A stretch of DNA of 64,000 nt from Girardinichthys multiradiatus (GCF_021462225.1 NC_061811.1:23683163-23747162), one strand, 5' to 3'. Counted from the first letter of the stretch, positions 33,921-47,334 are shown. Notes: a model not told the origin generated them from the sequence alone. A program made the numbers and translations.

Positions 33921-36900
33921 TGCAACCAGGGATGGGCAATTACAGAATTTTATGAATACAAGCTTTAATCCAAAAACTAATAATAGGGTACGGGATTGTT
34001 AATTAATTTATTTGAAATATAATTAAATTCAATTATTTTATGTTCTTTGGTACAGTTGGACCACTGGATCTTATGTAATGCAATCTAATGTAATGTTACT
34101 GTGTAATGAGTTTATTTGATAATCGGAAAGATTTTTAAGAGTAGTGCCTGCATTTGTCGTAATCGTATTATATACGCTGGCATACAACCCCAGCTGTCCA
34201 ATCTATTGCAAAAAGAAATTGCAGTGAATTTTCTAAACACTCTTTATCCTAACTTTTATTATTATCACAATAAATACCAATAAATATATTAAATTCAAGT
34301 CTGTAATGATAATCCCTTTTTGCAACACTTCATTCTTTCTGTTGTACATTTGCTGTTGCCTTTACAATCATAACAGCCCAGTGTGATTCAGCTATTGGAC
34401 AAATGGTCTCACATTTTTAAAGTAATCTTTTAATTTTATCACCAAGTTTGTTTCTGCTGACTGTTTTAAGGTGGCCCAGTCAAAGTCTAGTCTTGATTTC
34501 ATTCTGAAAGAGAATCTGTGGTAGACACTAAACATTAGGCTGATGGCAAGGAAACCTTGGAGCTCATTACCTAAGATAATTTGTCAAAATACCAGTGAAA
34601 ACAGGCAAAGAAATTCATTAATTAATTATAAGAAACATCTAATTGCTTTAATGCCAATAGTTTCCACTGATTATTGGTAAAAGTATGAATAACTTTAGAT
34701 GTGCCATTTTTAAATAAAAAGTAAATAAAAACAGTTAAATTATTTCATAACTGTTACTATCTTTTGAAAGATGCCCATCTCATTTCCTAGAAGAAAAATA
34801 CTTCTTGGTTTAATGACAATCATTTCAAATCTAAATCTACCATGGGTATGAACCAACTGTATGCAGCAACTGTTTTTAGCTGGATTTTATCTGTACAGAT
34901 ACATTTGCCTCAAAACCTTGTGGGTTTTACTGCATTTGAAGTTCCCAGCCAAAACAAGAGAAAGACAGCTGTATAATTTTGAGCTTTTTTTCAGAAATCA
35001 TTGTTACTATAAACTTTTTGTTTTTAAGACATTAAAATTGTTCAATTACTCAGGGAACAACAAATACGTTTGCTGGTATTTAAAACTCTTAAAGAGAAAG
35101 CTAAATCAGTCACTGTCAATATCAGCAGGTCAGAGCTAAACAAGATCCGTAATTAACTATAAAACCTCTTATCAGTGCATCGCTATCAATAACCAGAGGG
35201 AATCCAAAGAACATACAATGTATGGGGCATACAATTAAACTTTAAAGTATGATATATAAAGTGCTGCAACTGATTGCTTAAGCAAGATTCACCCAAGAAG
35301 GTAAAATCTAAACATTAACAAACCAAGACACCTCTGCTTCTTTTAGTTACTCAAAAGTCACATTGGCACAAAACTTTCCTTTGTATAATCTTGTCATTTA
35401 TGGTTAAACAGTCAAGAATATCTTGTTAGTCACTGAAAAAAGATGAAAGTGTTTCCTGAAAGCTACCCCTACTGCAGCCAGATGTGCTCAGGATCAAGCC
35501 ACTTCTTTCAGCAGTAAATCTTTTCTTTGCTCCATCATTGAGTTAATGCAGTCGCCATGGTGATCTCATTTGAGTGGGACAAAAACACACACTCGGTGAA
35601 GCAGATAGTTACACAAGACAGCAAGTTATGAGGGCCAAGGCCAAGTTTGACGTTAAATCCGTTTAAATATCATTATGAAAGCAGAAGCAGCTAATGGAAG
35701 CTAAGTGCTCCACAGCAAAGAAATGTTCTTCTAGTGTTTGACTTGCCAAGAAGACAGGCTTTCATTATAAAATATAAATGTTATCATGGGATAGATTTTA
35801 TATGCATTAGCATCGCTGTGCAACAGATAAATATGAAAAGAAAAATAAATCAGGCACATATTTGAACTTACTTATGTCAATACAATAAAAAAACTGCAAG
35901 AAATCTACTCCTGGTGAGTTTGTGTTTTTTTTGTAATGAGTTTGATTTTATAAGTGAAAGCTATCACTGACATATTCTAACCCCATAACATCTCTTTACA
36001 ACAACCTAAAATTGTATTTTATATTATTATTTATATTTAACAAAGCTCCCTCAACTATGTATAGGCTGGGAAACATTTATCTTCAGAGAAAAGGCTGGCA
36101 ATGTAACAAACTACAGCACATGCTAGACCAGTAATGAGCACTCTGAACAAAGGCCTGTGCAGTCCATTCATGGGATGGAAAACACTGAAACTGTTGTGTT
36201 TCTGGGCCTTTGTAGGGAGGAGGGTTACCATGCAGTGGCAAGGCACCAATAGAATAATAGAGGACATTTATCTTCGCAAACAATAGCCATAGGACAGGGA
36301 TGGGCTTTTTATAACTGCCGTGAACAAAGAGCCACCCATTGAACAGATACAGAAACCATAGACTTAACACAGAGGTAATAACATAGTTTAACTTAGAGCT
36401 GCACCAAGAAATCGGCTGGTGATGGAAAAAAAAGACTTTAAAAAAAATACTTGACTAGCCTTGACAGGCAAAACACAAAGAAACAAAATCTGATCTTTTC
36501 TCAATCAGTAAACCCACCTTACCCACAAGCTACCATGTCATGCTGACAATAGCACTTTTCAGGTATACATTAATTCGAAGTGAAAAAATCTCAATTAGCT
36601 ATCTTCAGTATTGTAATTTTACACAAATGAAGTCAGAGGAAGCTCATAGATTTAGAACAATATTTTTTTTTAAATGATATTTTCCATGACGTTTTGAGAC
36701 ATTGCTGAGATTCACTCAGGCTGCAACAGTGTGAGAGAGAGCAAACCTTCAGCAGACAACAAGGAGACATCACAAAGGACAGTAAAATTGCTCTGTTTCA
36801 TCTGTTTGAGCTTTTAACCTATGTCTATTATGAAAAATGTGGAATCTGGGAAAATAGGCAGCCTTTGGGAAATCTCAGGTAAGCGGCCACATTCTCTAGG

Positions 36901-38139
36901 GAATACACACAGAGACTGCTGTCTACACTTAGCAAAGCTAACCTTGCGAATAGTGCTAACTGCTAAGGAAAACAGCTTAAAATATCAACTTCATCATTTT
37001 GTCCTTGTTAAAACAGTAAAGCCCAGCTTTAAAGCAAGTACTCTCTCACTTGACATTGCCTCTGCTGCCAATATAAATAACTAATAGTCACTGCAGAAAG
37101 TTTTGAAAAAATACTTTCAGCACTGTTCTTATATCTTTTTATGATATGTTTCAGAGGAGAAAGTGCAATTGGGTAAAACCAGTACTGGCAGGTCAAAGCT
37201 TTACAAAAGCTAGAGCCTGGAAATTGGCCAAAAAAAAATGATGCATGTCATAGTTCAACCAATGATCTCATTAGAAGCCTTAAAATGGCAACAATACCGT
37301 TTGAAAATTACATTTTGACTTAAAATATGTTGTAGCTTATGTTTTATTAACAATTATTATAGTTTTGGTTCAACAAAAATTGATTCAACCATAAAGAGAA
37401 ACAAGTAATCACATTTGACAAGAAATAAATGACAATGCCCCATTCAGAAGTTCTTTTCACCAAAGGTTTAATTTAAATACACAACATTATAGTTCTCTTA
37501 CCATGAGGTAAACCAGCAATATTTTGTTTGTAGCAAATACAAGTAAAATGCATTTATATGTTGGCATATAGTTACATCATGCCCAACAAATATATTCAAA
37601 ATGTGTGAAGTGTTTGAGTTTTATCCTTTGAAATGCTCAATCGTTTTATCTAGGCTCCTTTAAACACGACTTCCAACCTAAATGGGCTGTTCACCACATA
37701 CGGCTGTAGCTACATTTTGCCTCCAGTCACATCTATTATCCATCCAATTATAACCCTCACCCAAGGACAACACATTAAAGGGATATTGGAGGCTTGACAA
37801 ATTGTGTGCGTCAGCCATTCAAATTCAAGAGTCTCTTCTATAGCACATAGCCTTCATTATGGTTCACTTCAAATTAAAGCCACTTGGATAGCATGACATT
37901 TCAAAATGGGTCTTGAATAAAATGTTTTTGTTTCCAACGTTACATGAAATTTAAAGGAAAGGTTACATAGAGTGTATTATGAGGTGAATATTTGAGCATG
38001 TATGAGAGTTTAGCTCTCTTTGTAAACTTATTTTCTGTGTAACGTTCATGTTGGCTATCAAAGCAAATTTATAAATAAACCGATATTTCAACCTGGAAAG
38101 ACTCACAAAGAGAAGACAGGGATGCAGTTAGAAAAGTTT
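33921..38139. other. No gene recognised
   Basis: About 4.2 kb of AT-rich DNA with short open frames only (for example 34861-35139 and 36055-36370). None has domain features or splice support. Confidence 0.5.
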
Positions 38140-38500
38140 ATTAGTGAATGTTTATTTATTTGGCGCTCGGATCGCAGTGGAAGACGTGAATGCTGAGAAT
38201 GACATGCGCTTGAATGAACATCTTAGGGTTAGATTTAGAGATGTCTTCCCCCCTGGGATCCGATCCTGGTGGTGGAGTGGAGGCCTGAGGAGATTTGGAA
38301 GGAGTTTGGAAGCCAAATGGTGGAGATGGGGTGGAGGAGGATCAAAGTTCAGCTGAAGAACGGAGGGTTCCATGGAAGAAGATTTTTTAAAGTGGAGCCT
38401 TGAAGGATGATTGGCCGGGGAGAAATGCGGACTTGACGCTGATTGGTGGAGCAGAGCCGCATGGAGGAGTAATTAGACGAAGCTGGAGGTGATGGTGAGT
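38140..38500. other. GC-rich, purine-rich block of unknown nature
   Basis: Sharp shift from AT-rich flanks to a G-rich plus strand (GGTGGTGGAGTGGAGGCCTG, GATGGGGTGGAGGAGGATCA) with several GATTGG motifs. Open frames on both strands have no known domain. It could be a fragment of an unrecognised transposon or an exon; I cannot decide. Confidence 0.3.
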
Positions 38501-38577
38501 TTTCCATGTTGTTTTCGTTTAAACTCAATTTTATCTTTTATTTTAAAAAAAGGATTGGATTTATGTGACGATTGTAT

Positions 38578-39376
38578 TTACAGAGTATCTACAGGTTTCA
38601 GCAAGTCAAATTTCACACTTTTTAAGACCTTTTTAATGCTACCTTGAATGTAATTTAAGACCCGAAAAGGCTGTAAATATATGCCCCTTTCCCACTGGCT
38701 TGTTTTAGGCGTTGTGGCTCCGCTCCACTCTGTACTCAATACAGTACCAATTCTGTTTCCACTGATCCACTGAGTTGCTTGAGTTGTGACGACTGAAGCC
38801 CCACCTGCATCCATCAGTGTAGTGCGTTGTTCTGCTATTAACCTTTCTGTGTGACATTGTCACATTAAAAGCAATCTGTGTCAAATGATAAAAAATAAAT
38901 AATTTAATAGAAAATAAAAACAGAAATTAACTAAATACGTATAATGTTTGTGTTATTGTATAAGCAAGAATATCTTCAATGTTTTTATGTCTGAAATGAT
39001 CCACTGACTATAATCCACAATTATCTGGGCCACAGCCCAGCAAGGACTTATAAAATAGGGCTCAGAGGTTCTGATGTGAGAGGGCGGTGGCAGGAGAAGC
39101 AGAGAGGAGAGATGCTGGTGTCTGTACTGGGAAGCTCCAAAGTTTGCCTGAAGGAGTTACAAACTTTTGTTTGACTGAAAAGTCCCATGAGAACAAACTA
39201 CGTATACGAGAATATTCGAGATTTAAATAGTCCAGCCACAGCAAAATTTAAGACCTTTGATTAACATATTTAAGGCAAACTTTTTTTCCCCCCTGAATTT
39301 AATACATTTTAAAGCCTTAATTTTAGATACATAAATTTCACTCTTTAAGAGTTTTTAAGGATGCGCAGACATCCTG
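38578..39376. mobile_element. Non-autonomous DNA transposon with imperfect inverted ends
   Basis: The left end (CAGAGTATCTACAGGTTTCA, then AATTTCACACTTTTTAAGAC) resembles the reverse complement of the right end (CAGGATGTCTGCGCATCCTT, then AAAGAGTGAAATTTATG). The AAGACCTTT-type motifs near both ends are typical of hAT-like fish repeats. A second repeat-like segment, CCCCTTTCCCACTGGC, sits inside near 38685, suggesting nesting. No transposase. Confidence 0.55.
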
Positions 39377-40250
39377 ATTTAATGTAAAGAAGAAAATGAA
39401 AAACATCATCAAAAAATACAAATGAAGCAAAACTAATTTCACATTTTACACAGGCAGATTAAAGCTATTCCTTTTTTTTCCTTAACCTTATAATATATGA
39501 CACATGACCCTACAACCCTTATTGTAGATACAAGGGATTTCTCCAGAACCAGAGGTCATTGATACAAAAAAATCTTTATTACACTGGGAAACTAACTTGA
39601 GACTTCCTTACAGTTATACTCTGGGACAGATGTGACATCAGTTTGCAATAAGCATTATATACTAAATGCAAATAATTTTATTTCCACAGTTGGACCTGTA
39701 TAACAAGCTATTGTTTTTTTGTATTTTTCAAAACACATTTTACTATACAATTCAGCAGCATTTTTACTTTAGCTTAATCAAATGTTAGCCTTGATTGAGA
39801 CTTTAATGCCTATATGTATAAAGTACCACCTTAAGCACAAATAAAATACATAAAATAGCTATACTTTTTTATGTATTGACAAAGAAAAAAGTCCCGAGTT
39901 AACAGAATGAGACCGACCTGAAAATAAACAAAACCAGGCCTCAAGTGAGTTGCGAGTGCAACTCCAAAGGAATAAATAATCTGTAACAACTTTTACCTAA
40001 AATGTGATAACTGAGACCATAAAACTATATGAATTAATTATAACCAAAAGTGTCAGTGCAACATTTAGCTATAATATTACAGTCAATGTCGATTAGGCCA
40101 GGTTGATTAAAAGGTAACTAAAGTAATTAAATTCTCCTGAGGTACAAATAATTTTGTGCTGAAAATGATGACTGTACATAAAACCACAATTAGAAGAGTT
40201 TGCTTGTTTATACAATTAATTTATTTTACAATGGAAAAACTGGAAACAAA
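39377..40250. other. No gene recognised
   Basis: AT-rich DNA with short A and T runs. No repeat or coding evidence. Confidence 0.5.
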
Positions 40251-40254
40251 ACAA

Positions 40255-40392
40255 CTGTTGCCCTGCGATGGACTGGCGACCTGTCCAGGGTGTATCCTGC
40301 CTCTTGCCCATATATTGCTGGAGATAGGCACCAGCTCTCCCGTGACCCACTATGGAATAAGCGGTAGAAAATGACTGACTGACTGACTAATC
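40255..40392 (+). repeat. LINE-tail-like repeat ending in a GACT microsatellite
   Basis: Starts GCCCTGCGATGGACTGGCGA, continues CCTGTCCAGGGTGTATCCTG and ends in GACTGACTGACTGACT (about 40372-40388). This is the common 3' end of a fish retroposon (RTE/Rex3-like is my guess) that finishes in short tandem units. Confidence 0.55.
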
Positions 40393-40710
40393 CATAATAC
40401 ATTGTGTACATTGTGTTTTATTTTTTCTGGTGTAGAAGTATTTTGAAGTATCTATTCAAAATTACATAATAATACTACACTAATTTGTCACTTGTCTAAT
40501 TGTATGTTGCTTACAAACGGTCATTACTAAAAAAAAAAACGTTTTGGTGATGTTGGATTAATTACTTATCAGTTCTTAAAGTGAATGTAAAAAATGCATG
40601 TTGCGGTGGGGTATAAATCACGACATCCCAACATTAATTCATACATAAATTATCAAAATGACAGATATCAGAGGATGCATGGGGAAACCACCTCCAGTAT
40701 GTCAGTGACC

Positions 40711-40752
40711 CATTATTCAGACACTACTAGTCTGAATAATGTGTTATTCAGA
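40711..40752. repeat. Two overlapping perfect inverted repeats
   Basis: CATTATTCAGAC (40711-40722) pairs with GTCTGAATAATG (40730-40741) across 7 bases. The second arm then pairs again: TCTGAATAA (40731-40739) with TTATTCAGA (40744-40752) across 4 bases. The result is arm, inverted arm, arm. Confidence 0.95.
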
Positions 40753-40759
40753 GGAGAAA

Positions 40760-42050
40760 CCTCTTTCTCTGTAGAAGTGGTGCTCACTGAAAGGTGATGA
40801 CTCATGGCAGAACTGTGGACCAATCCTCTGTCTACAGAAAAATAAAGCGGCAGACGTTTTCCTCTCAGTATAGCAGCCATTCTGAGATGATCAGCTGTAC
40901 TGATCTGCTAAGGAACACTAGGCCCAGTCATCCGTTATCTTGCCACCTGGAGGATGGAGCAAGTGCGCTCTTAGAACTTCTACTGCAGCCACATTGGGAA
41001 TGCTTAACTTATTTCAGTCTGACAAAAATAAATCCAATTATGTTGAGGGCATCTAAGGTTGCCAGTGTGAGACTAATAAACTAATGAGCAATCCTAGTCT
41101 GTTGACTTTTTTAAGTTTTGCTGCAAAATATTACTTATATGCCATTTCTCCTGTCAATTAAGGCTATATAACAAAAATCTCCAGGTTCTCTAAATATACT
41201 TTAGTTTGAGTTAAAGAATGTCAAGGTGAAACTGACAAATAATGAGCACTCCTGTCATTAGGGAAACTATGGATCTGCAGAGAATGTAAGACTTTATTAT
41301 GCATACTTTCTAAGGTGTTATTTTAAAAAATGCTACTTAATTCAGGGTACCAGGATTAGTTCTAACAACAGGAGTACACCTGCATGAGTAAAAGCTGCCA
41401 CATGTGAAAGACACTGTATTGTTTCGAAGTGTCAGGAAAGGATGGCAGAAAGATGAGGGAAGAAGAAGAAGTGTCACCCTCATGGGTACGAACTGATTCG
41501 TGTTTGTTACAAAACAGTCTACAATAGAAGGCACCATTTCAAAAACTGGAAAGGAATGAAAAGCCAAAGGAGCGGAATGATCAACAGTGCTTAATAAAAA
41601 AAAAAAAGGAAACTAAACAAAAGAAGGTTGAGTCAGTTTATTTATGTGGGAATGCTTTGGCAGATCAATCACAGACGCAGATCAATAACACATGATGTGC
41701 AGTATTGATTGCCAGTGTGTTGACCACTCAGCAGCTCAACAAATCTGTGCAAACACCTGAATTTTAAACCAGGAGTAATATATGAGCAACTAATACAGAC
41801 AGTGACTAGAATTGATGGAAAACATTTTCCCAGAATTTTTTGAAAATGTTTAGAATATTTCAGTATTTCAGCTAGTTTGCCTGGTTGAAATAACTTATTT
41901 ATATTTATTTTTTGCACTTACAATTATTTTTTGTTCTATTATTTATTTTACATTATGTATTTATTTTGTAATTCTTTTATTTTTACCAGCTTAGAGTTTT
42001 CTAAAAAGAAATAAATGGCATTTTGTTGTTTATGCTTTATGTAATATAGA
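40760..42050. other. No gene recognised
   Basis: AT-rich sequence. Short frames only (for example 40794-41084 and 41669-41917) without family resemblance. Confidence 0.5.
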
Positions 42051-42054
42051 TATT

Positions 42055-42290
42055 TGTATGCCTGGAAAAAGCGTGGAAGTTTCAGCAAGGCAGTGATCCC
42101 AAATACACAGCCAAGGAAAGTCTTAATTGGTCACCGAGAAAGAAAATAAAGCTGCTAGAGTGCCCTGCCCAGTCACCTGACCTGAAACTATGAAGGAAGA
42201 CTTTCAGAATTTACAGAAAGGGCCTACAGCACCTTCAGCATTTCAATATTGTGTGGAAGAATAGTCCAAAATGACTTCTAAGCAAATGTT
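42055..42290 (+). pseudogene. Decayed Tc1-like catalytic-domain fragment
   Basis: Plus-strand reading FQQGSDPKYTAKESLNWSPR then ECPAQSPDLKL. It corresponds to the segment from the second catalytic Asp (here Gly-Ser in place of Asp-Asn) to the SPDLNP motif. A stop follows at once, so the Glu region is lost. Confidence 0.7.
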
Positions 42291-42319
42291 TAATATTTGT
42301 TTAAACTCACTCAGTAAAA

Positions 42320-43020
42320 CACATTTCTTCAATTGCAGCTAAGCCCATGCATGAGGTGCAGAATATATTCTTTGAAAAATAGCTCTAACATAGTCAAACT
42401 GGATGAAAACCATCTGTGAACATCAATTTTCAAGTATTGCCACAGTTTCCTAATTGGATTTAGGTCTGGCCTTTGACTAGGCAATTCTCCCTTATTAATA
42501 TACATTGAGTTGAACCTTTCCATTATAGCTTTAACTGCAAGTTTGGGGTATTGTTCTGCTGGGAGGTGAACCCTTCCTTAGGCTCAAGTCTTTTGCAGCC
42601 TTCAACAGGTTTTTCATAGAGGAATTTTCTGCATTTAGTTCCATTCATCTTCTTATCAATGCTAACCAGATTTTATGTCCCTGCTGAAGGAATTCCGCCC
42701 CACATCATGCTACCACCACCATGTTTCAGTATGGGCATCTGTATGTTCAGAGGGGATCTGCTTCCATCTGTGACCTGTGTTGTGTTCGTTGGTCTTCATA
42801 ATACTGTTCACAAATCTTGCAGGCCTTCATAGAACATCTGTCACTATACAGAGATTAAATTATACATGAGTGGACTCTATTCAGTAGTTAAATGTCTTCT
42901 AAATGCAATTGACTGTACTTCATGTATCCTTTCTTTCACTGCACAGTTATGCACTATGTTGGTCTATGATGAAATCCCTATAAAACACATTGAAGTTTGT
43001 AGTTGTGCATCGTATACATA
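42320..43020 (-). pseudogene. Decayed Tc1-like element, internally deleted
   Basis: On the plus strand the block shows the reverse complement of Tc1 motifs in order: TTAGGTCTGGCCTTTGACTA (SPDLNP region), TGTTCTGCTGGGAGGTGAAC (QQDN region) and CATCATGCTACCACCACCAT (GGGSMMLW region). A subterminal stretch with AGTGGACTCTATTCAGTAGT and GTTGGTCTATGATGAAATCC follows. Much of the N-terminal coding part is missing. It lies head-to-head with the plus-strand fragment ending at 42290. Confidence 0.7.
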
Positions 43021-44118
43021 GAAACAGTGTCACTGAAGGCCACAAATTGCTGCTCTGTCAGAATGAGTCATAAACAGGCTGGAAAGTTTCACGTGTTCCC
43101 TGCCTGGGTTTCCATCTGGTCTTTCCATGAAGGATGTTCTTTGTAGCAGGAAAACAGCTGGAGATCATAAGATTGATACTGTACTGTAATGTATTTTTCC
43201 TTTTTTACTTCCTAGGCAAGTGAGAAGAAAACAGACAGCTTTTTACAATCACTAATAAGTAATACTATTAAAGTATGTTAAGAATAATTTTAAGGACTCA
43301 ACATAAAAACCAAAATAAAATACATTTAAAAAAAAAATCAAATTTCTCCTTTAAGTAATATGCTACACATCCCAGTAATAAACAGCGTGTGCTGAAGCTT
43401 TGTCATGGAGCCAGCTGGGATGCTAAGCACTGCCCTTAATGTAAAATACCAGAGCACAGCCCACATAGGGCTTGACAGAGGAAATATCAGCCATACCAAA
43501 CAGAGCCCCTGCAGTCTGCTGTCACCAGGGCTGTTCAGTCACACAGATGCCTGGAGAGAGTGAGATGCCAAGTTGCCGGTCTGTATCCTGTCTAACCTTT
43601 ACAGCACGACAGAGGCAAAACTTTAAGATACCACCATCGGTTGGAGTTCGCTTGAACACCTGCTAAAAAAATTATGCACACTTCTTAGTTTTACAAAACA
43701 TTATTTTTTGTATTCTCCACTTCTGGGAGTCTCATATGTTGCTGCAGAGGTTGAACTGTCTAGGAATTTAAAGTAAATTTTCACATTTGGAACACTTTCA
43801 AAAGCTGTTTAAATTAACTTTTTGCTAATAGGAGGGAGCTAAAATTGACATGCATCTCACATATTTGCATCACCTGCTTTATCTTGAAAAAATAAAGCTC
43901 GAGGGCAAGCTTAAATAAAGTAACACAAAACTCAAGGTTTATTTTTGTGTTTAAACTGAGAGTCCTATTGATGACAGTCCTGTCAAAAACTGAAATTAGA
44001 AATAAAAAAAATAGATGCACCAATCAGAAATATGTGGCCAATTTCTAATCTCTGCTTTTTGTTAAGCTGCTAATAAATATTTTGTCCAACTCTGATTTCA
44101 TCTCATAACTATAAAAAA
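43021..44118. other. No gene recognised
   Basis: AT-rich DNA; no repeats or frames worth calling. Confidence 0.5.
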
Positions 44119-44346
44119 AACACCATTCTAAATAGGGTGACACATGGTGTAGGGGTAGAGCAAGAGTCTGAAATATGAGGGATATTAGTCTCAGATTCAG
44201 CCGTCCAGTTTCGTTTCCTGATCTACCGGACCTCTGCTATATGTCTTCCCCTGTTTTCTCTGCTCATTTACAGTCTCATCGCCGTCAATAAAGACCTCTA
44301 GGGACACAAAACTTAAAATAAATAAATAAATAAATGAACACCATTC
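44119..44346 (+). repeat. tRNA-derived SINE with 10-bp target duplication
   Basis: The body (44129-44336) has a tRNA-like head (GGTGTAGGGGTAGAGCAAGA) and a middle CTGTTTTCTCTGCTCATTTA. The tail is TCAATAAAGACCTCTAGGGA followed by an AAAT run. AACACCATTC occurs directly before (44119-44128) and after (44337-44346), the mark of LINE-driven insertion. The perfect duplication suggests moderate or young age despite a decayed B box. Confidence 0.85.
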
Positions 44347-47014
44347 AACCATTTTTAAAGGATTTTCATCTGCCTGATTTTGGGGCACAAAACTATTTCA
44401 CACAGAATCAGAAAACAACCTCATTTTTAACTTTACAACAGGTCACTTAATAGACAGAGCAGCTCAAGCTAAAAATCAGACAATTCCTGTCATTAGCCGA
44501 CTTCTCTGTGCATCTGTCAACAAAAATGCTAATTTTACCTGACTACCAAGGAAAAGACGCATGAGGATCCAAACCAAAATCAGTAATGCAGTGTTAAACC
44601 AAGAGAGCAACTACAGAAGAGGAAGCATAGCACTCCAACATTATTGTCATATTCCACATAAATGTAAAGTCTATTTTGTCACAATTACAAAATCAGCTAC
44701 ACAGCTTACAAAATGCACCACATGTCATATAAGACTTAAAGGCACACTTGGATCAATCCGCCACATGTACATACATTTCAAGCTCAAAGACAGAAACGTA
44801 TACCACTTCATGAAGGAGTCACTGTACAAGATAGATGGAATGACTGACTGACACTACAATTCAAAACAAAAACAAATTTTATTATCAAGCTTTGTATCAG
44901 CACATCCCCCTCAAACTGTTTCCATAAATGTGAAAGCATAGCTTTGAAATGCATAATGAGAACATGATCAGTTAGGCACAGTTCATAGAACATAGACAGT
45001 TTTTTTCAACTTTCAACAAAACTTTTCACAGGGAGCAAAAATAAACTCTGAAAAAAATAATCAATGAATTAATTAATTTAAACCACTACTTCAAAATGCA
45101 TTTGTGTCATTTCAAGTAGAAAGCTGTTGGCGAAGAAGTCAGGACACTTGTATCTCATTTAACCACTGGCATTTAAATCACTGGCTTTGGGCTGCATTAT
45201 TGAATTGCCCAGTGGCAGGCCTGAGAGAGGTGTGAGGATGTAGGTGAGGACCATATGGTGTTTTTTGATATAAGCCAAGCAGTGACTTCCCTACAGAGAG
45301 TGTTGAAGACACAGAGAGGGACTCCAGCTGCTCCTGTGGGTGACCTTCATTACCACAATTAAAACACATGCCAGTCATAGACACACTAAACTCCATTAAA
45401 TGTTGCTCTGTAAGAATGGCCTGAGACAACAAAAGCGAAGGGCATGACACAGTTAGCCAGTGAGAAGAAAAAACAAAAAAGCCAGCTTATGAAATAGGGT
45501 CATCAAACTAAGAATCTATAGGACAAATTAGAAAGTTATTAGTTTTTTTTAAATGCACAAGTAATGAGGTCTGTTTCACATTTTAGTTTATGATTAACAG
45601 ACTAACATCACACAATATACTGCAGTATTTTGCTGGGTATCCCTGAGGGTGTAGTTCAACAAACAGCAGCAAAGCAAAGGGAAATTGCAGAAAACACGAG
45701 TTTCTTCTGTCGTTAATTTGAGAGACAAGCATCCATATTTACTGGTTACATGCCTCAGCCTTCATGGAGTGAGTCAATGAGGTCATTAAGTGTGCAGGTC
45801 CAATGAGCATAAAACCCCCTAACATACCAAGATGGCTGAACTATATTGTCTTTTTAGTGTTGCAGCGAAATGAGTTTCTACAATAAACATTGCAAAGGGC
45901 AGTCATATAAATTCACAGATTCATAAAACTGACAGTTCCTGCATCTCCTCTGGGTGTGCACTCAGAGTATAGCTTGACACACGCACAAACAAACACACAT
46001 GCAAAGGAAAAAATAATTAGAAAACGAACCTTTATATTTCATGAAAAATCAAGATATGCATCAGAGGTACAAGTGCCCTAACTTTAATCGTTTAATAAAG
46101 CCGGTGAACAAGTTTATTAAAATAGTACATCTCTAGTTAAAGGCAAATTGAAGTGTAATATTTCTTACAAGTTAGTAGTGAAATATCTTAGCAAAGATGT
46201 GCTCATCTTAAAGTTGCCTCTGGCTAACCATAAATCACCAATGGAGCTGGCCATGCTCTAAGATGAGTGTTTAAACATGAAGCCTGCATCATGAAACCAA
46301 AGGATCACAAGAGTATTACTCAGAAGATCAAGTCAGTGAAGTAATCTTCAAGCCAAATGCTTAAAAAAAAACACACACAGTCAAATTTGTCATTGACTTT
46401 ATCCAGTACAAGGCAGATAAAGAGTATGTTTAAACATTTTGCTTGGCAACTTCATGTGAATCAACAGCTTTTGTCAAGAAAAATAGATAAATTGAGTCAT
46501 CCATTCACACTCCTTCTGACATTTTTTAAACCATACATGCAAATTGTGTTTCCATATGATAATATGACATGGCAAAACACACTTACAAGGCAGGCTTCTA
46601 AGAAATAGGGATGCTATTTTCCTGGAAAACAACTCAGTGAAGACTGTGGATGAGTGAACCCCTCAATATTAAACTTGAAATTGTTCATGACAGAACACTA
46701 AAATTGGCATCATTGGGTTCTGGAGCAGCATGGTGGCGATGAGCAAATATTCCTGGTAAATGGTCTGCAATTGTATAGTCTTTCTTTCGAGCAGTATAAA
46801 TCCTGCAGTCATTCAGCTATACCCTTCTCTCCGAGAGTGGCTTCTCAGCTCTGATTCAGCTGAAGACAAAACATCCATACTGGTCACTCAGTTACACGGA
46901 AAGTTGATCTTGATGCTGCTTAAACTTTTTCAGAGCACTACAGTTTCAGCACAGCTACAAACAGGTAGCCAGAAGAACATTTTAACTTAAATGCTTTTGA
47001 TTCACTCCTCCTTG
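44347..47014. other. No gene recognised
   Basis: About 2.7 kb of AT-rich DNA. Near 46757 there is a short stretch (GGTAAATGGTCTGCAATTGT) like the 3' end of the SINE family seen elsewhere, too short to call. Confidence 0.5.
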
Positions 47015-47069
47015 AACCGCCACCTTAACTTGGCGGAGGGGTTTGACTGCTCGAATGATCCTGGAGGCC

Positions 47070-47334
47070 ACAGTACTGAGGCGACTGTGGCTCAGTAGGA
47101 AGAGTAGTCGTCTTGCAATGGGAAGGTTGTGGGTTCGAATCCAGCTTCCTCCTGCTGTATGTCGATGTGCCCCTGGGCAAGGCACTTAACCTCAAGTTGC
47201 CTACTGATCTGCGTATCGGTGTATGAATGTGTGAGCGTTAGTGAGTGCGATTGGGTGAATGTGGCTCTAGTGTAAAGCGCTTTGAGCGGTCTGTATGACT
47301 GGAAAGGCGCTATATAAATTCAGTCCATTTACCA
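47070..47334 (+). repeat. SINE nested in the RTE-like LINE
   Basis: Starts CTGAGGCGACTGTGGCTCAG with a good B box (GGTTCGAATCC near 47132), then GGGCAAGGCACTTAACC and AAAGGCGCTATATAAATTCA, and ends CCATTTACCATTT. It interrupts the LINE between GGAGGCC and TGTCTGGG, which are adjacent in copy 1 (near 7290). Hence it inserted after the LINE. Confidence 0.85.

Noticed and set aside
45335..45375. Minus-strand reading with CFNCGNEGH, like a retroviral or retrotransposon zinc knuckle
   Set aside because: The final Cys of the CCHC motif is missing and there is no gag-like or protease/polymerase sequence around it; most likely chance.
47095..47145. tRNA-like sequence with a good B box
   Set aside because: It is the head of the nested SINE, without the full cloverleaf of a working tRNA gene.
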